64,000 bases of DNA. Origin: Platerodrilus igneus. Taxonomy: Eukaryota > Arthropoda > Insecta > Coleoptera > Lycidae. Numbering within the stretch: the first letter of the stretch is position 1; the number at the start of each line of letters is the position of its first letter. The stretch covers positions 9,281,001-9,345,000 of the forward strand of contig JARFIW010000139.1 of the NCBI GenBank assembly GCA_036346225.1, given 5' to 3'. Both the position numbers and the translations under genes were made by a program. Positions 44,060-56,251 of this stretch are shown here, in pieces. The notes under the pieces were generated by a model. That model was not told the origin of the DNA. It did not search any database and worked only from the letters and a program-made list of their open reading frames with translations.

Positions 44060-45790
44060 ATTATGTAAGGGAGGGGGTTACAAGGCTTCTAAAGGTATAT
44101 TTGTATTAATAGGGGTGTATGCCAAGCGATAGGATCAATATTTCAGATTTAATAATTTAAAAACTATAAATTTTGCTATACTTTACATACGTTAAAGTAT
44201 GTACCATTTCAGATTGAAACTTATATGCCAAAAGGTAGATAACATGACTTTATGACGTTGATATAATGCACGGTACTTGAGGTTTTATACTGAGTTGATA
44301 TTTCATGAGCCAGTTGAGAGTACATTTGCCGTCGAAAAGCCGGACGCATTTATGGATATCTGCAATATAACAAAGCGTCCAGGTCGTGTATAAATTATTT
44401 GGCTTTTCCTTTTTATAGAATCAAACTTTTGGACGAATTGTAAATCAAAATTTAAAGTGAATCAAAATGTAAAAGGTTATTGGAGTTTAGTGAAGTGTTT
44501 TGGACCAATAGTAGAAATTTAAAATTATTATAAAGACTGTAGCGAAGGTATGTTGGACACTGAAAGAAAGGTGATTTGTTATTGGATGTTATATGTTTAA
44601 AAATGTTATTCTAGTAAGCTAAGTTTGTTGATTTAATAACTAAGCAAAATAAATAAGGGACTTACTTTTCGAAATTGTTCAGATAAAGACCTATTTATGA
44701 AACCTGCGTTAAAGTTGTAAATTAATTTTGAAATAAAAGTTTATATGTGTATCATCGAGTATTATTTAATCCAAGTGTGAAAGGAATAAGAAGCTTCGAG
44801 TAAATAAAGGCGACGAATATATAAAAGGAGTTTGTAAAAGTGTTTGAAAGTGCAACGGGAAAGTCAGCGTGTATTTAAAGAAGATTTTGGAAGTGGTTAT
44901 TAGTGCAAAGGAGAAAGCGACGGTTATTTATTTGAGAAGATTAGTGTTGGTTTTGGGATATATTTGGGTATTACGGCAGTAGGATATTGGAGTGGATAAA
45001 GAAGGCATCGACGACATAAGTAATTTTGGATTGAATTGAGAAGATTAAACGGCAGTAAGGACATCGTATGGATAATTGGAATAGCAGGGCTAGGAGTGAT
45101 TTGTATTAGGACAGCGGGATTGATTTGGTTGTGCGAAGAGAGGATTAAGTGGGATACGGAGCAGAGGAACAGGAGATCAAAATACGGCGAGGAAGAATTG
45201 ACGCAGGGGAAGTAGACAAAGGTTTTTTGCTAAATTCTAAATTGGGGTAACATTATTTCAGGTTTGGGTCATCAAAATTGTTTTAAGGACACCTGGAGGC
45301 AGTACGCAAGCGGACAACATTGGAGAATCTTTTGTGAAAGTGCGTACGGCGATTTCGAACTTGAGCCAGTAGTTAAAGGAAGGCCTTCAGCGCGGTATAT
45401 TTCTGGTAAGTACCGTAAATATATCATAACGTCAGAAATTAAAGTCATAAAAGTTACATAAATTAATTTGACATCAGGCATCTTTGATCTATTAAGATTT
45501 GGCATACAAAATAAATTCAGTACCTTAAAAAAGTGGTAAAACAAACGAGGGTGCAGTTTGGTTGGGTAGTACACATCTACTCACGATTGAACTCACGATG
45601 AGTAGGTGAGAAAACCCTGAGATTAACGTTTCAAATAGTCGAGGCAAATAAAATATAGTGATTAGTAAAGGAAAAACCAACCAAACGTTTGCTAAAGCAC
45701 CTCGATTTGAAGTCATACATTGAATAGTAAATTAGGGACGACGACAAAAGTCGTGTAATAAAATCTTGTTTAAATAAGACAGGAGTGAGA
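44060..45790. other. Stretch without genes
   Basis: No coding frame is supported (45264-45461 is a chance ORF with no motif). CTGGTAAGTACCGTAAAT at 45403-45420 looks like a splice donor. The region ends in the (TA)n at 45798 and may be leader sequence of an LTR element like the one that follows, but no homologous copy was found. Confidence 0.4.
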
Positions 45791-45794
45791 TCAA

Positions 45795-45845
<51 letters not shown>

Positions 45846-45879
45846 ATATATTAGTGGTTATAAAGGGTTAAAAATAAAA

Positions 45880-46789
45880 ATAAACGAAGCAATTTTAAAA
45901 CAGCCTGTGTAAAGGAACAACCAGAAATTACGTGCAAAATTTATATTAATTAATTCATTTTTAAGTAACGGGTATTAATCAAATTGTACAAATAATGATA
46001 AATATTTAGTAGGTTTGCAAAGAAATTAAATGGTAGAAGCCAATGCCATTCATTTTCTTAATTTAATTGAATTTAATTAAACGGTTATTGATGTATAATA
46101 TGCATAAAAGCCTGTAAAAACCCAACGATACCAAGGTGAAACACGTTGCTAACAAACAAATATATCAGGAGGGTTGAAATACGTTGAAATCCAACTCTTA
46201 GAATTGTATTTAGAACGTTTGTAACGATTGAACACCTGCAGAATTTTAAATGTCAAGTTCCAATAAATTTGTGTAGATAAACATGAAGATTCGACGTATA
46301 TTGTAAACCGTCGCAGGCGTTCTCTGGAAATACTAATGCGGAGTTATTTGAATCACGTAGCAAGTCCACGTGGGTTTAGATAGCAGATAAACAGAAATAT
46401 CGATTTTGTACCACTCAGACCAGGTTAGAAAAGGAAGTAGAAAACGCATAAGCAAGAGACAACAATAGTATAGGAGGGATTTGTAAAGCGCTAGTAGGTC
46501 TACGATTGGTCGATATGGTTAGTTTGACTTGAAACAAACACGAGGATAGTGTAGCGTAGTTTTCTAAAAATATTATAACGACGTGCTGAATTTCACAGGA
46601 TTAATTATTGGTGGAGTGCAAAATTTTAAGAATGTGTTGTTGTAGATGGGGATTTCGGATAAATGTGGCCAGGAGAGGTTACATTCGAAATGTATAAATA
46701 CTCTAAAGAGGTAGCACGGTTCTCTTCTTTTTCTTTTAACTTCGTGCCTTTAAGATTTTGATCGCTCCAAACGACGTATCAAAGTATCA
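45880..46789 (+). repeat. Putative LTR portion of the LTR-leader module, copy 2
   Basis: Matches the minus strand of 24100-24850 in several blocks (GAAATTACGTGCAAAATTTA, then TATTAATTAA; CCTGTAAAAACCCAA; GAACACCTGC; AAACCGTCGCA). It runs without a break into the leader at 46790. A TATA-like GTATAAATACTC (46696-46707) is followed 25-30 bp later by a TTCTCTTC region that could be the transcription start. Confidence 0.6.
46696..46707 (+). promoter_or_regulatory. TATA-like box of the putative LTR
   Basis: TATAAATA in otherwise non-periodic sequence, 90 bp upstream of the leader repeat. A similar box occurs near 24072 (minus) and at 60222-60229 (plus). Assigned by sequence and position only. Confidence 0.5.
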
Positions 46790-47985
46790 CGAGTTGTAAG
46801 TATTACAAAATCAGTTAAATTATATTGCATGGTGGTAGTCTCTTAATTAGTACGCGGTTAGTGTGCGATATTACATTTTTAATTGAGGTATCACCTATAA
46901 TTTAAATCAACCCGTGTCGGGACATTAAGTAACGTGGTTTGAAGCAACTAATTGAGGAAGACGTATTTTAAATGGAATTTGGAATTTGGTTACACCGTAG
47001 AGGCGGCGTTGGCGGATCGGCTTAGATGGAGTTTGTCTAGTAACAGCTAGAAACGGCCTGCAGAACAGATAGAAGAAATACATGGCTCGTCCTCAGAGCA
47101 GAGATCATCTAGAAATTTCCAGGTAACGATTTGAAATTGTGATTCTTATAAACTGTGAATATTGGGTGAACGTATGAGAGTGAAATTTCAAGGTAGTGTG
47201 GATTATTTACGTATTGAACATAATACGTGTAAATAACTTTATTATGGTATTTAACTAGCAATTTGAAGGTGTCTTTAAAGCTTTTAAACGTTCCATCAGA
47301 ACGTGAAATTTTTGTGAAGAGTACATGGCTTTGTTTTTTTAATGCAAAGTAGAAGGACATACATTATGCATAATTAGCTGGGTTATCATGAGCTCACCCT
47401 ACCCCAGAGTTTACTTAGATTAAAATAAATAAATAAATTATAAAGAAGGAATTTTAGAGAAGGTATTATTCAAGGCCCATTTACTCCGGGTACATTTTAT
47501 GTGTTTTATGATTTTAAATTAAAATACAGGACATTACAGAATAAGATTTACTGAAGTGTAACGTGATCAATGAAATATGGACAATATTAAATTTCATTTG
47601 TTAAATAGTAATAAATAAAAGATTGTATGTTGGTTGTATTTTGTGGTTTTATTGCGAGTGTGTGTGTACGATGGAGAATATGTGAGTGAATCTAGATACC
47701 CAAGAGGAGGTCCAAATGAGCTAGCCGGAAGCAGGTGCAGAAAATTGGCAATTCAACCAAGGAAGAGAGGAAAACGGGTAAGAAATTTTTTTTTGACTTA
47801 TTTAAATTTTTGGAAATTTTTCTCTTTACAAATTTGAAAATTTAATAAAATTTTCGAATATATTTTTGTTGGCGAGGATTTTACCCGAGTTCCACGACAA
47901 TCTTATGACGGTCCAACGTTGGGGCTCGAATGTTTTTGAGAGAGTACAAATTGAAGAGCGGTTCCACGGCAATATGTATACATAT
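46790..47985 (+). repeat. LTR-leader module, copy 2
   Basis: Direct repeat of 21670-22868, with the same donor-like CCAG/GTAACGAT (47122/47123), a second donor-like CGG/GTAAGAAAT (47777), and the CCAACGTTGGGGCTC primer-site-like motif (47909-47923). Where copy 1 has a long (TA)n, this copy has only ATATGTATACATATATA. No open frame. Confidence 0.7.
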
Positions 47986-47999
47986 ATAGGCATTAAGCA

Positions 48000-50689
48000 C
48001 ATTTATTTTAACAATTTGACAAATAATTCCTTGTCGTTCAAATCCCAGAACAATAACTACCTGTAACCAACCACAGCGACGGTATTTGGCCGCATGCCTT
48101 TGATATCTTTCTAAAAATTGTTGCGAGTAAAAATGACGTTACGCTATTAATTTTGAACAGCTCAGAAGTTGCGGGAACCGTGTAACAATGCCAAAGGTAC
48201 AGACTAACTTACAAGGGTGCGAAGTGGCTTCCTATGACAAAATAATAAAAATAATAAAAGCTCAAACGTCAAATAGCCGAAACATGAACTACATTACAAA
48301 TACTACTTACCTTAAAAGGTTTTACTATCAAAATTAAAAGGCGACAAATCGTCATATTCTAGCATTATCGTCGATATATTTGCATCCGGAAAACAGATAT
48401 TCAGGATAGCTCAACTTGCTCACATTGTTTCAAACCCGTCACCACCGGTGTTACTTTTTCTTCATACCCTAATAACACTTCTTCAACATCTTATCAAACT
48501 AAAACAGTTGTAGAAACAGGCACCGACTTCATTATTAGAGTGACTGAATATCCGTAACAATACTCACCTTTACCTAAATTATAAATAAGTGCAAATAAAG
48601 TTCTATTCAAATATAGACTCCATTATCAATAAATTTCCGAAACATATCATTACACGTAAATTAACCCTAAAACAGCAAATCTAATCTACATTTTACTTGC
48701 CAGATATTATTAACAGAGCTTTAAAAGAAAGTATTAATCTAAAAATAATACCACCAACATTCCATTGTACTAATTTTTTCCAAATTAATCTATATGGCAT
48801 TCTAAAATCCCATTTATTTGAAAATGTCTTTAACAGAAATACAGAGGAAAAAATCAGCGCAATCACAACTTTTCCCGTAACCATGCTATTGTTCATTTAA
48901 AATACTGAGTTTACACCCTGTAACTAACAATAAATTCACGCTTAAGCTTACTTAAAATACTCAAACTTCATTTGCTAATAATATTATGCCTAAAACAAAA
49001 ATATTTCCGTTGCTATTTTATAGTCCATCAGAATACATATGTAACGGAATATTAATTTCTTACTACATAGATCAAGCTATTTTAATTTGAAATCCACAAG
49101 CACAAGAACATGTCTTAAACACACAAAAAGCTCATAGAGTACTCACGGTTCTAATAATTCAATTAATCCTTCAAAGTAATTATGCATAATGCCCAGGACA
49201 CCAATGGTATACCTGGTGTGGACTTCCTCGGTAAAATAGGTCACTTCAAACTTACAACCTTTACTGGCAAGTGAAAGTAAATCACCTTTCCTACTTAATT
49301 ACACCAACCGATACTATTCGCGTGTTTAAACATTCTGGTCTCTACGTATTTAGTAAAGCTCAAAATGATTTGATGTTGGTCTCGACGGCAAGTTGAAACA
49401 TCATTTTGTTCTTTTTCAAAAAGCCGCCGGCCTTTGTACGCGCTTCCGTTTTACGGACATTTTGTACTTAATTCTGATCGACAACCTCGTCAAAGTCCAA
49501 CAATCTACGTGTATACGTATTGGTTGTTATTCGCGCATTGCTTTCTACTCTATCTGGTCAACAACCTCGCCAAAGGTCAACAATCTACGTGTACGCATCC
49601 GCTGTTATTGATACATTATTTTGTACTTGTCCATGTCTCGGTATTAATTCCATTCAAACTTTTTAATCTCCCACCTATGTTAAAATTTTGTTATCACATT
49701 TTATCAATCTAATGCTTTTTTATGGTAAAGTTCAATGTTTTCAGTTTCTGTGACCAATCATTGTTCCCAGACTTTGCAGTTAAAACCGAGAGCTGGCCAT
49801 CCACATTAAATCTTTCTGGCACGTATGGGTTGGTGGTTGTTGAAGTTTCTTAACTCCATGTGAATCGAAACAATATTTAATGCTGCTATTTTTTTCAGTG
49901 ATTTTCTAATTGATTATAAAGAATATAAAATCCTTATCGTTATTGCTGTTTAAATAAAAATATACCAAGTATTCTTGGTATATTTACTTGTTTTAATTTG
50001 AACAGCATAATAGAATAGCCCTTTTCTAACTGTAAATTAATTGAACTTCTCTGAAATTTTTAAAGGTATTTTTATTACTAAAGCTGCAAAACTAGCTAAA
50101 CTTAATAAATATTTATCTATTGACAAATGAATGCTTAAATTATGCCAGACCGTTACAAAATTAAGTAGTTAAATCATCCATTTTTATCGTTTCTGTAAGT
50201 TTCTTAAATACACCTTTGTAGTTGTAAATCATACCGTTATACGGTTGATGACTTTATTCGTGTCATTTTTAGACAAGTTGGCGACTATCTTTCATTGTAT
50301 GTACTCATAATTTTACAAGAAAAAATCAAAGCTACGCGTAGAACTTTTTCAAGGTGCTACATCATATTAGTCAGTTGTTATAATTGGTACCCATTGGTAC
50401 AAATACTTGAAAAGGTGAACGACAATTCTTTTAAAAATATATGGTGAATATAACCAACCATTTTAAGTATCAACTTAGTGATCGTTAAGTAAACTTAAGA
50501 ATTTAGTGATTACAGGTTGGAAACGGAAAATTCAAAATCTCATCAAAGTCAAATTCAACAACGAATTCCGTAGATGACCCTTTTATGACGTACGTTGAAG
50601 ACGATAATATTGGCAATTATATCTGGCTTGATTCTCAAGACATGTTTCAAAACGGTTTTTTATTTGTGAAAAAAAATTGAGGAAAAGGC
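48000..50689. other. Stretch without recognised genes
   Basis: Several 60-90 residue frames exist (48697-48900, 49393-49712) but none has a motif. Two imperfect direct copies of CAACCTCGYCAAAGKYCAAC followed by AATCTACGTGTA lie at 49485-49517 and 49563-49595. The part near 49196-49250 could be a pol remnant, but I cannot support it. Confidence 0.4.
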
Positions 50690-50940
50690 GATAGGAAACA
50701 GCCTATCAGCAGAAATTGGGAATTTATGAGATTGGTTATTTTCGGACAAGGATGTTTCTAAAAAATATATTCATTAGATTAAGAGAAATATAACTCGGTC
50801 TGCTTATTGAGGAGAATACCCTTAAAGAAGCCTTTGAATAACCTCCAATTTTAAGATTTTGCTATTTATGATAATCATTTAGGAGTCGAAATATACACCT
50901 TGGTTAAAATAACGTGCTTAAAGGGTTTTTAATTATACTA
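50690..50940 (+). mobile_element. Penelope-like relic
   Basis: 50727-50790 aligns with 20996-21065 (TTTATGARATTRGTTRT, then AAAAATATATTSRTTAGA and AGARRAATATAAC). A skip then leads to 50803-50860, which aligns with the tail segment GAGGAGAATA...CTC of 21437-21460. TATTTATGATAATC...GAGTCGAAATATACACC (about 50867-50903) aligns with the hammerhead region but has lost the core. A heavily deleted copy of the same family. Confidence 0.6.
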
Positions 50941-51082
50941 AATGTGAATCATGTCACATAGTTCTTATTTATTCAAGGTTGGTTGTTTTTAAAACGTTTG
51001 ATTTTGATTTTTTTTACAAAACTTATGCATTAAACATAATTATATTTTCGTTCCTTTCTAACTCTATTTTCTAACATATTAG

Positions 51083-51237
51083 GTGCTGCAAAGACTGTAA
51101 CTGTCTTCATACACCGAATAAAAATAGGAAAACTTTTAGACAAGGTACAACAATCATTTTGCCTTCCTGATAAAGAACGCGGTGGCGATTTAGAGAAAAA
51201 GTTAATTAATAAATGTCTTTTCATCACAAACGTACAG
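51083..51237 (+). CDS. Odorant receptor, internal exon a (partial gene)
   Basis: An open exon of 155 bp between acceptor CTAACATATTAG and donor CAG/GTAAAT. It encodes AAKTVTVFIHRIKIGKLLDK, then VQQSFCLPDKERGGDLEKKL and INKCLFITNVQ, which fits the intracellular segment after transmembrane helix 2 of insect 7tm_6 odorant receptors. It is joined in phase 0 to exon b through a 44-bp intron (51238-51281, ends TTTTTTACAG). I could not find the first exon upstream; a Penelope relic lies in that interval. Confidence 0.7.
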
Positions 51238-51281
51238 GTAAATCAAAATATATGTTTCGTATTCGTTAATATTTTTTACAG

Positions 51282-51599
51282 AGCATTTTATACTGGACAC
51301 TTGCAGCAGCTAGTATTTTTTCTGGTATCATAATTACGTTTATACGCGCAATAAGTAGTAGTGATTGTCAAGGTTGGCAGTTTCCGTTCATTCCTCTAAC
51401 CATTCTAGACGTATCTTCCAGGACCAACTACGAAATTTTGTGGATTTACGAAAATATAGCAATGATTTCAATAGCTATTCACTTTGTTACAGTCGATTTA
51501 TTAGTTGCAGGTCTAATGGCGCATATTGCCACTCAGTTCCAGATACTGCAGAACAATTTGAGAACAATGGTGGATAACACTTTCGCGAATACTGTAAAG
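51282..51599 (+). CDS. Odorant receptor, internal exon b (partial gene)
   Basis: 318 bp, 106 codons, ending at donor AAG/GTATGT. It encodes SILYWTLAAASIFSGIIITF (a transmembrane helix), then GWQFPFIPLTILDVSSRTNY, EILWIYENIAMISIAIHFVT (another helix), VDLLVAGLMAHIATQFQILQ and NNLRTMVDNTF. The W-x-F-P, D, N/P-Y-E-I, Y-x-x, D-x-L-x-A-G and H-x-x-x-Q-x-x-x-L pattern is that of insect odorant receptors around helices 3 and 4. These receptors form ligand-gated ion channels with Orco in olfactory neurons. There are no stops or frameshifts in 157 codons, so it was recently or still is functional. Later exons are not seen before 64000; a BEL/Pao element lies 500 bp downstream. Confidence 0.75.
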
Positions 51600-52103
51600 G
51601 TATGTATTGTATCGAAAACTACTTGTATTAGCAACGGTCCTCTATTTTCAAACTGGTTATACGTCTTTTCAATAACTCGTAGTTACAATAAAATTTATAA
51701 AAGCACTTCTAACGCTTTATTCACTTTCCAAAGTAATCGCTAACTGTTTGAAGTATTATCGTCTTAACACTACAATTACGATTTTCTTAGTAGTTCTTAT
51801 CGAAGCACAATAATTAATTTAGATTAATTTATATGATTACTACAATAACTTATATCAACAATAATTTATATCGACTGTACACAATAATTTATATCACCTC
51901 CTTTAAAACTTTAAGCTAAAGCATCTCGTAATAAAAGCATTACATTAAAACTTAACTTCAAAACCAACATCCTGATCAAAGCTGCAATTAGAACTGATTT
52001 GCAATAACTATACCCGAAAATCTGTATATGTATATATTTCAATTGTTCTGGAGTACTCTAAAACATATTGGAATTATGCAAAGCACATTCTCGAGATTCC
52101 TAC

Positions 52104-52484
52104 TGTTCCATTTGTAAATATTTAGTTTACATTAACTTTTAATATAACATAAGATCTAGCTTGCATGTAAATTTTTATCGGTCCTTATGCAGTGTTGTCT
52201 ATGGTTTTCGGCGATTGTTAAAACTTTCAAGTGCTTTTGTATTGTATGTGTCGCACTATCGAACTGTACAATTATTAAAAGTTGTTCTAAATAGGCAAAT
52301 GTACCTTAGCTATGGTGCTAAACGTTTCAGTTCCGCAATCTGTCAACGGCTACTGTTCCTACCATCCGTCGCCGTTGCAGTTTATTATGGTAAATGCTTG
52401 AAGGTTTCGCATATTTTTAAATTTATTCGTATTTACACATACGCTTTTCTTTATCATCTGTGGCTAGTGAATCACTAGTAGACA
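52104..52484 (+). repeat. 5' LTR of BEL/Pao copy 3
   Basis: Begins TGTTCCATTTGTAAATATTT and ends CTAGTAGACA. Matches 56252-56632 over its full length with scattered differences. The 105-residue frame 52161-52478 inside it is a chance ORF. Confidence 0.9.
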
Positions 52485-52967
52485 TTGGTTTTTCGAGCCG
52501 GCTGTGAAAAACCTGCAAGTTACTTCGATACTAACTGCTTTAGTTGCAGAATAAAATCTCCACTTTATCTAGTTGCATTCGCTTTTCTATTCGATTATAG
52601 AATTCGTTTCATATATGTTAAGTTTAGTTTAATTCAAATTATCATTTTTTAAACATTTGTTATTAGTAAATAAGGTGCAAGTATTAATTATCGCTTCACA
52701 TTTAACCATTTGTTTATTTGAGTTATTTACAGACTTAGATAACGTTTGCTTTCGTTTCGATGGTTTAGTTAACAGCGAGCATTACATTCTCCTCTCTAAT
52801 AAATTTGAAACATTGGTCAAGCTTGAATTCGTTGGCTTCTGTTTGCATTTAGTTTAAATAATTAGTTATGACAGAGAAACTAAAACGCATACACTTCTTA
52901 CGCATCAGTTCAACAAACGCGTTGCAAGATACTTTCAAGATCGTACACAAACATGAAAATAACCCCA

Positions 52968-53356
52968 GTACAAAGGCGTAGAAGAGACACAAAAAATCGA
53001 TCTACTTATTTTAGTTAAATTTTAGTCAAAATTTATTAAATTTCTACTTTGATGTCGAAATTTAGTTAAATTTCGACTTCGATCTCGAAATACCAACAAG
53101 GATAAACTTTTGACTGTAAGTTAAAAATTCAGCAACATTTCGAGATAGAAGTCGATATTTAAGTAAATTTCGACACCAAAGTCGAAATTTAATAAATTTC
53201 GAGATCGAAGTCGAAATTTAACTAAATTTCGACATCGAAGTCGAAATTTAATAAATTTCGAGATCGAAGTAGAAATTTAACTAAATTTTGACATTAAAGT
53301 CGAAATTTAACTAAAATAAGTGAGCGATTTTTAGTGACCCTTCTACGTCTTCGTAC
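52968..53356. mobile_element. Palindromic MITE inside BEL/Pao copy 3
   Basis: The ends GTACAAAGGCGTAGAAG (52968) and CTTCTACGTCTTCGTAC (to 53356) are inverted with two mismatches, followed inward by AAAATCGATCTACTTATTTT and its counterpart at 53305-53330. The interior consists of repeated CGAAATTTA-ACTAAATTTCG-ACATCGAAGT units in both orientations. The flanks CCCA (52964-52967, 53357-53360) may be the duplicated target. No coding capacity. Confidence 0.78.
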
Positions 53357-53757
53357 CCCAGCCTGTTAAATCTGTTTCGCGCTCAATATACATCGATTGA
53401 CGAGATTCGTGAAAGTTTTTTGTGAACCATAATGCCATTATCTCTACAATCACTGCTGTAACCGACGCCGACGAGCAATTTGAAATGGAAGAAGCTATAC
53501 GTAAACAGCTTGATACGCATTTTTTTCTAACAAAAGCCCTTTATTTGAAACTTTGTTAGAGTAAACCTACCTTGTCCCAAGCTAGTTTATTTATTCTCTC
53601 GCTCCGCGGTTTTCATGTTAATACATACTAGTCCTAATGTTATTAAGTGTCCGTTTGTCATCAAGATCCATAGTCCTTATCATTGTAATGAGTTTGCTAA
53701 ACTTTCTCCACATGATCGCTACACGTTTGTAGCAACTGTCTTAGGGGTACACACGTT

Positions 53758-54613
53758 TTGAATAAGTGTAAATCCACTATTTCCAGCAGTCAATGTAATG
53801 AACGTCATTATTCTTTATTGCATTTTCATCGCATTTCACCTAAGCCCGCTACTGCTACTAGTAAGAAGGCGTGTTTGAGCCCTGCTACCGCTGCCTCTAC
53901 GGTTTCACCTGCTACTAGCAATGCTCTTCAGGACCGCTATAAGCCATTTGCTCCTCTTGCTTCTGGGAAAATGTTCGTTTCGTCTGGCAGTAGTGGCTCG
54001 TCAATGTCAAATATTGTTTAATTTAATTCTCTCACCAAATCTTAGGGTTGTGTTCGAGTCGAAATCGCTGATCGCTGTAGTTCTTTCCAAAAATTTTGTT
54101 GTTTACTCGACTCACGTTGCACGACTTTCTTTATTTTGCAAAATAGTGTGAAAAGTTTGGGTTTCCGTGCTACTTCGTATTCTCTAACCCTTACTGGTTT
54201 AGGCTCCATGCGCTGGCAGCTATGCATGGTACTATAACTATTTCGCTCAAACCTATAGGTGTTTCCTCACCTATTATTAATTTCGAAGCTGTCGTACTTC
54301 CCAAAATTTATCTACTACTAATATGAATTTTGAAAATTTCACACATCTAACTAATCTCACACTGGCTGAACCGCTCTTCGCTCAATCGAGATCTATTAAT
54401 TTGTTATTTAGCGCGGATATTTTCCCTAACGTCTTATTAAATGGTCGTATCCAAGGCTCAAGTGATCAAGCTATTGCTCCTAACACTATTTTTGAATATG
54501 TTTTAATGGAAAGTATACTTGTCTCGCCCGGTTCTGAAGTCACTAGATTGTTTTGTATGACCGACTCCGCTTCGACACTGGAAGATATTGTTGTGAAACT
54601 AGGGGAAACTTAA
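53758..54613 (+). pseudogene. BEL/Pao copy 3 protease region (DUF1758-like)
   Basis: The open piece 54323-54613 encodes HLTNLTLAEPLFAQSRSINL, then LFSADIFPNVLLNGRIQGSS, QAIAPNTIFEYVLM, matching the second half of the Pao protease domain. Shortly upstream, GVSSPIINFEAVVLPKI (about 54255-54300) is in another frame. 53758-54021 has a Pro/Ala/Ser/Thr-rich stretch of the gag-protease linker type. The catalytic Asp motif is not recognisable. Confidence 0.75.
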
Positions 54614-56100
54614 GAAGTTCCTCACGCTAAACCTTTCACATCTGATGAATTCTTAGTTGAAAAATATTTTGTTAACTCTCCCTTTCGTAATGAGCAATGA
54701 CTGTATGCCGTCTCTCTGCTCTTTAAAAATCCAAAATCGTCCTTTCCGGTACTCGTGATTTCGGTCTACAGCAGTTTGTTTCTTTAGAAAATCGTTTAAC
54801 CAAGCAACCTTTAATTTATGAACAATACTTTCTAACTTAGCCCGTATTTTCGACCCTATAAGAATTTTATCTCATCTAACTTTTTTTGTAAAACATTTAA
54901 TTTAGCGTTTATGGTCATTGAAATGAGGTTGGGATGATCCCCCTCCACTGTTTGTGGCAGAGCTATTTGCATGAAATACCACTTCTTTCCGACTTTGCTT
55001 TACCACGCTTGCTACTTCCGCCACAATTTTTTACGTTCGAAGTTCATTGTTTTGCAGACACTTTCGGGCGCGTCTATTGTACTGTTTTTTATTTTCGTTT
55101 CCTTACATCTTCCTCCGTTGAGATTCGCTTAGTTTGTACTAAGACCAATGTTGTTCGCTTCGTATCCTCTTTTTGCCTAGACTCGAACCGTTGACCGCTG
55201 CTTTGACCTTGAAATTATTAACCTTTATTCTCGAAACTTTTGATCACCATATTACTTTTGAAAAAAATTTTTGTTGGTCCGCTTCCAGGGTCGTTCCCTC
55301 TTAGATTCGTTCTCCACCGCAGCGATAGAAGACATTCGTCGTCAATCGAGGTTCCAATATTCAGAAAAAAATTCTCGCGCTACTTGGCATTGTATCTCTT
55401 TTAATGAGAATACTGCCGATGTTGGAACACGTAGTTGCTAACTTCCGACTTGTATTTGTTATTTATGGTGTGCTGAATTGCCTGCCTTGCATCGCTCCTT
55501 CGACATTTACAGTCCACTCGTTCCGCCTGTTAATTCTTCGGAAGTTCCCATCTAGAAACGTTCTATTGTTTTGACCGCCGTCGTCTCCCCTTCTTGGATT
55601 GAAACGGTTTTGGAAAGTCATTTATCTATTCAGTTCATCATTCGCATTGTCGCTTGGACTTTGCGCTTTTGTCCATAACATACAAAATCCGTTAGCAAGA
55701 TACGCTGGACCTTTTTCGTGATTCGAGTTCCATAACGCTTTGAACCCCTTGATTAAATATACTCAATAGACGCACTTCCCAAGTAAGTTGGACGCCATCG
55801 AGTCCAGATCAGTTAGAAAAAAGACTCCTCGCAAATTATGCCCCTTTATTAGAGAGAAAAGTTTACGTGTTGGTGATCGCCTATTTCGCACACCCTTATT
55901 CTCCGAGAGGAAATGCCCCGCTCTTTTATCTGGTAAAAATTGCGTTACAGACTTGTATATCACCTTTGTTCATCTGAGATACTCCACGCTGGTGTTCAAA
56001 TGATTGACTTTATCATTCGCGTTGTCACTCTCAAAGCCGCAAAAGGTGATGCCCTGTCGCTAAGCTCTGTCTTTTACCCTCGTTGTAAAATTTGATTTAT
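54614..56100 (+). pseudogene. BEL/Pao copy 3 RT, RNase H and integrase traces
   Basis: Only short signatures remain, in shifting frames: PHAKPFTSDEFLVEKYF (protease-RT linker, 54615-54690), WHCISFNENTADVGTRSC (end of RNase H, about 55390-55440), FIIRIVAWTLRFCP (55635-55680) and, in 55788-56003, KLCPFIREKSLRVGDRLFRT with CPALLSGKNCVTDLYITFVH, the pre-integrase region that leads into the H2C2 module. HAGVQMIDFII follows, then the homology stops. The open frame 55788-56003 is thus not an independent gene. Confidence 0.65.
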
Positions 56101-56251
56101 TTTTCTTAGTAGACATTTTTGTTGACTTTTTACACATAAATATTTACTGGGTTTTCTTATAATAATTATTTTTTTTTTTTTTTTTTACATTCCGTTCCAC
56201 TCTTTGCAGTTACTTTCATTTCAAATATGTCTTGCATTTTAGATGGCTGTA

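Noticed and set aside
48697..48900. 67-residue frame open on both strands
   Set aside because: Near-mirror open frames on both strands of AT-rich DNA with no domain; likely chance.
52161..52478. 105-residue open frame as a membrane protein gene
   Set aside because: It lies entirely within the 5' LTR of BEL/Pao copy 3, and the matching region of the 3' LTR is not open.
55763..55963. 66-residue minus-strand frame as a separate gene
   Set aside because: It is the antisense shadow of the BEL/Pao pre-integrase segment read on the plus strand.
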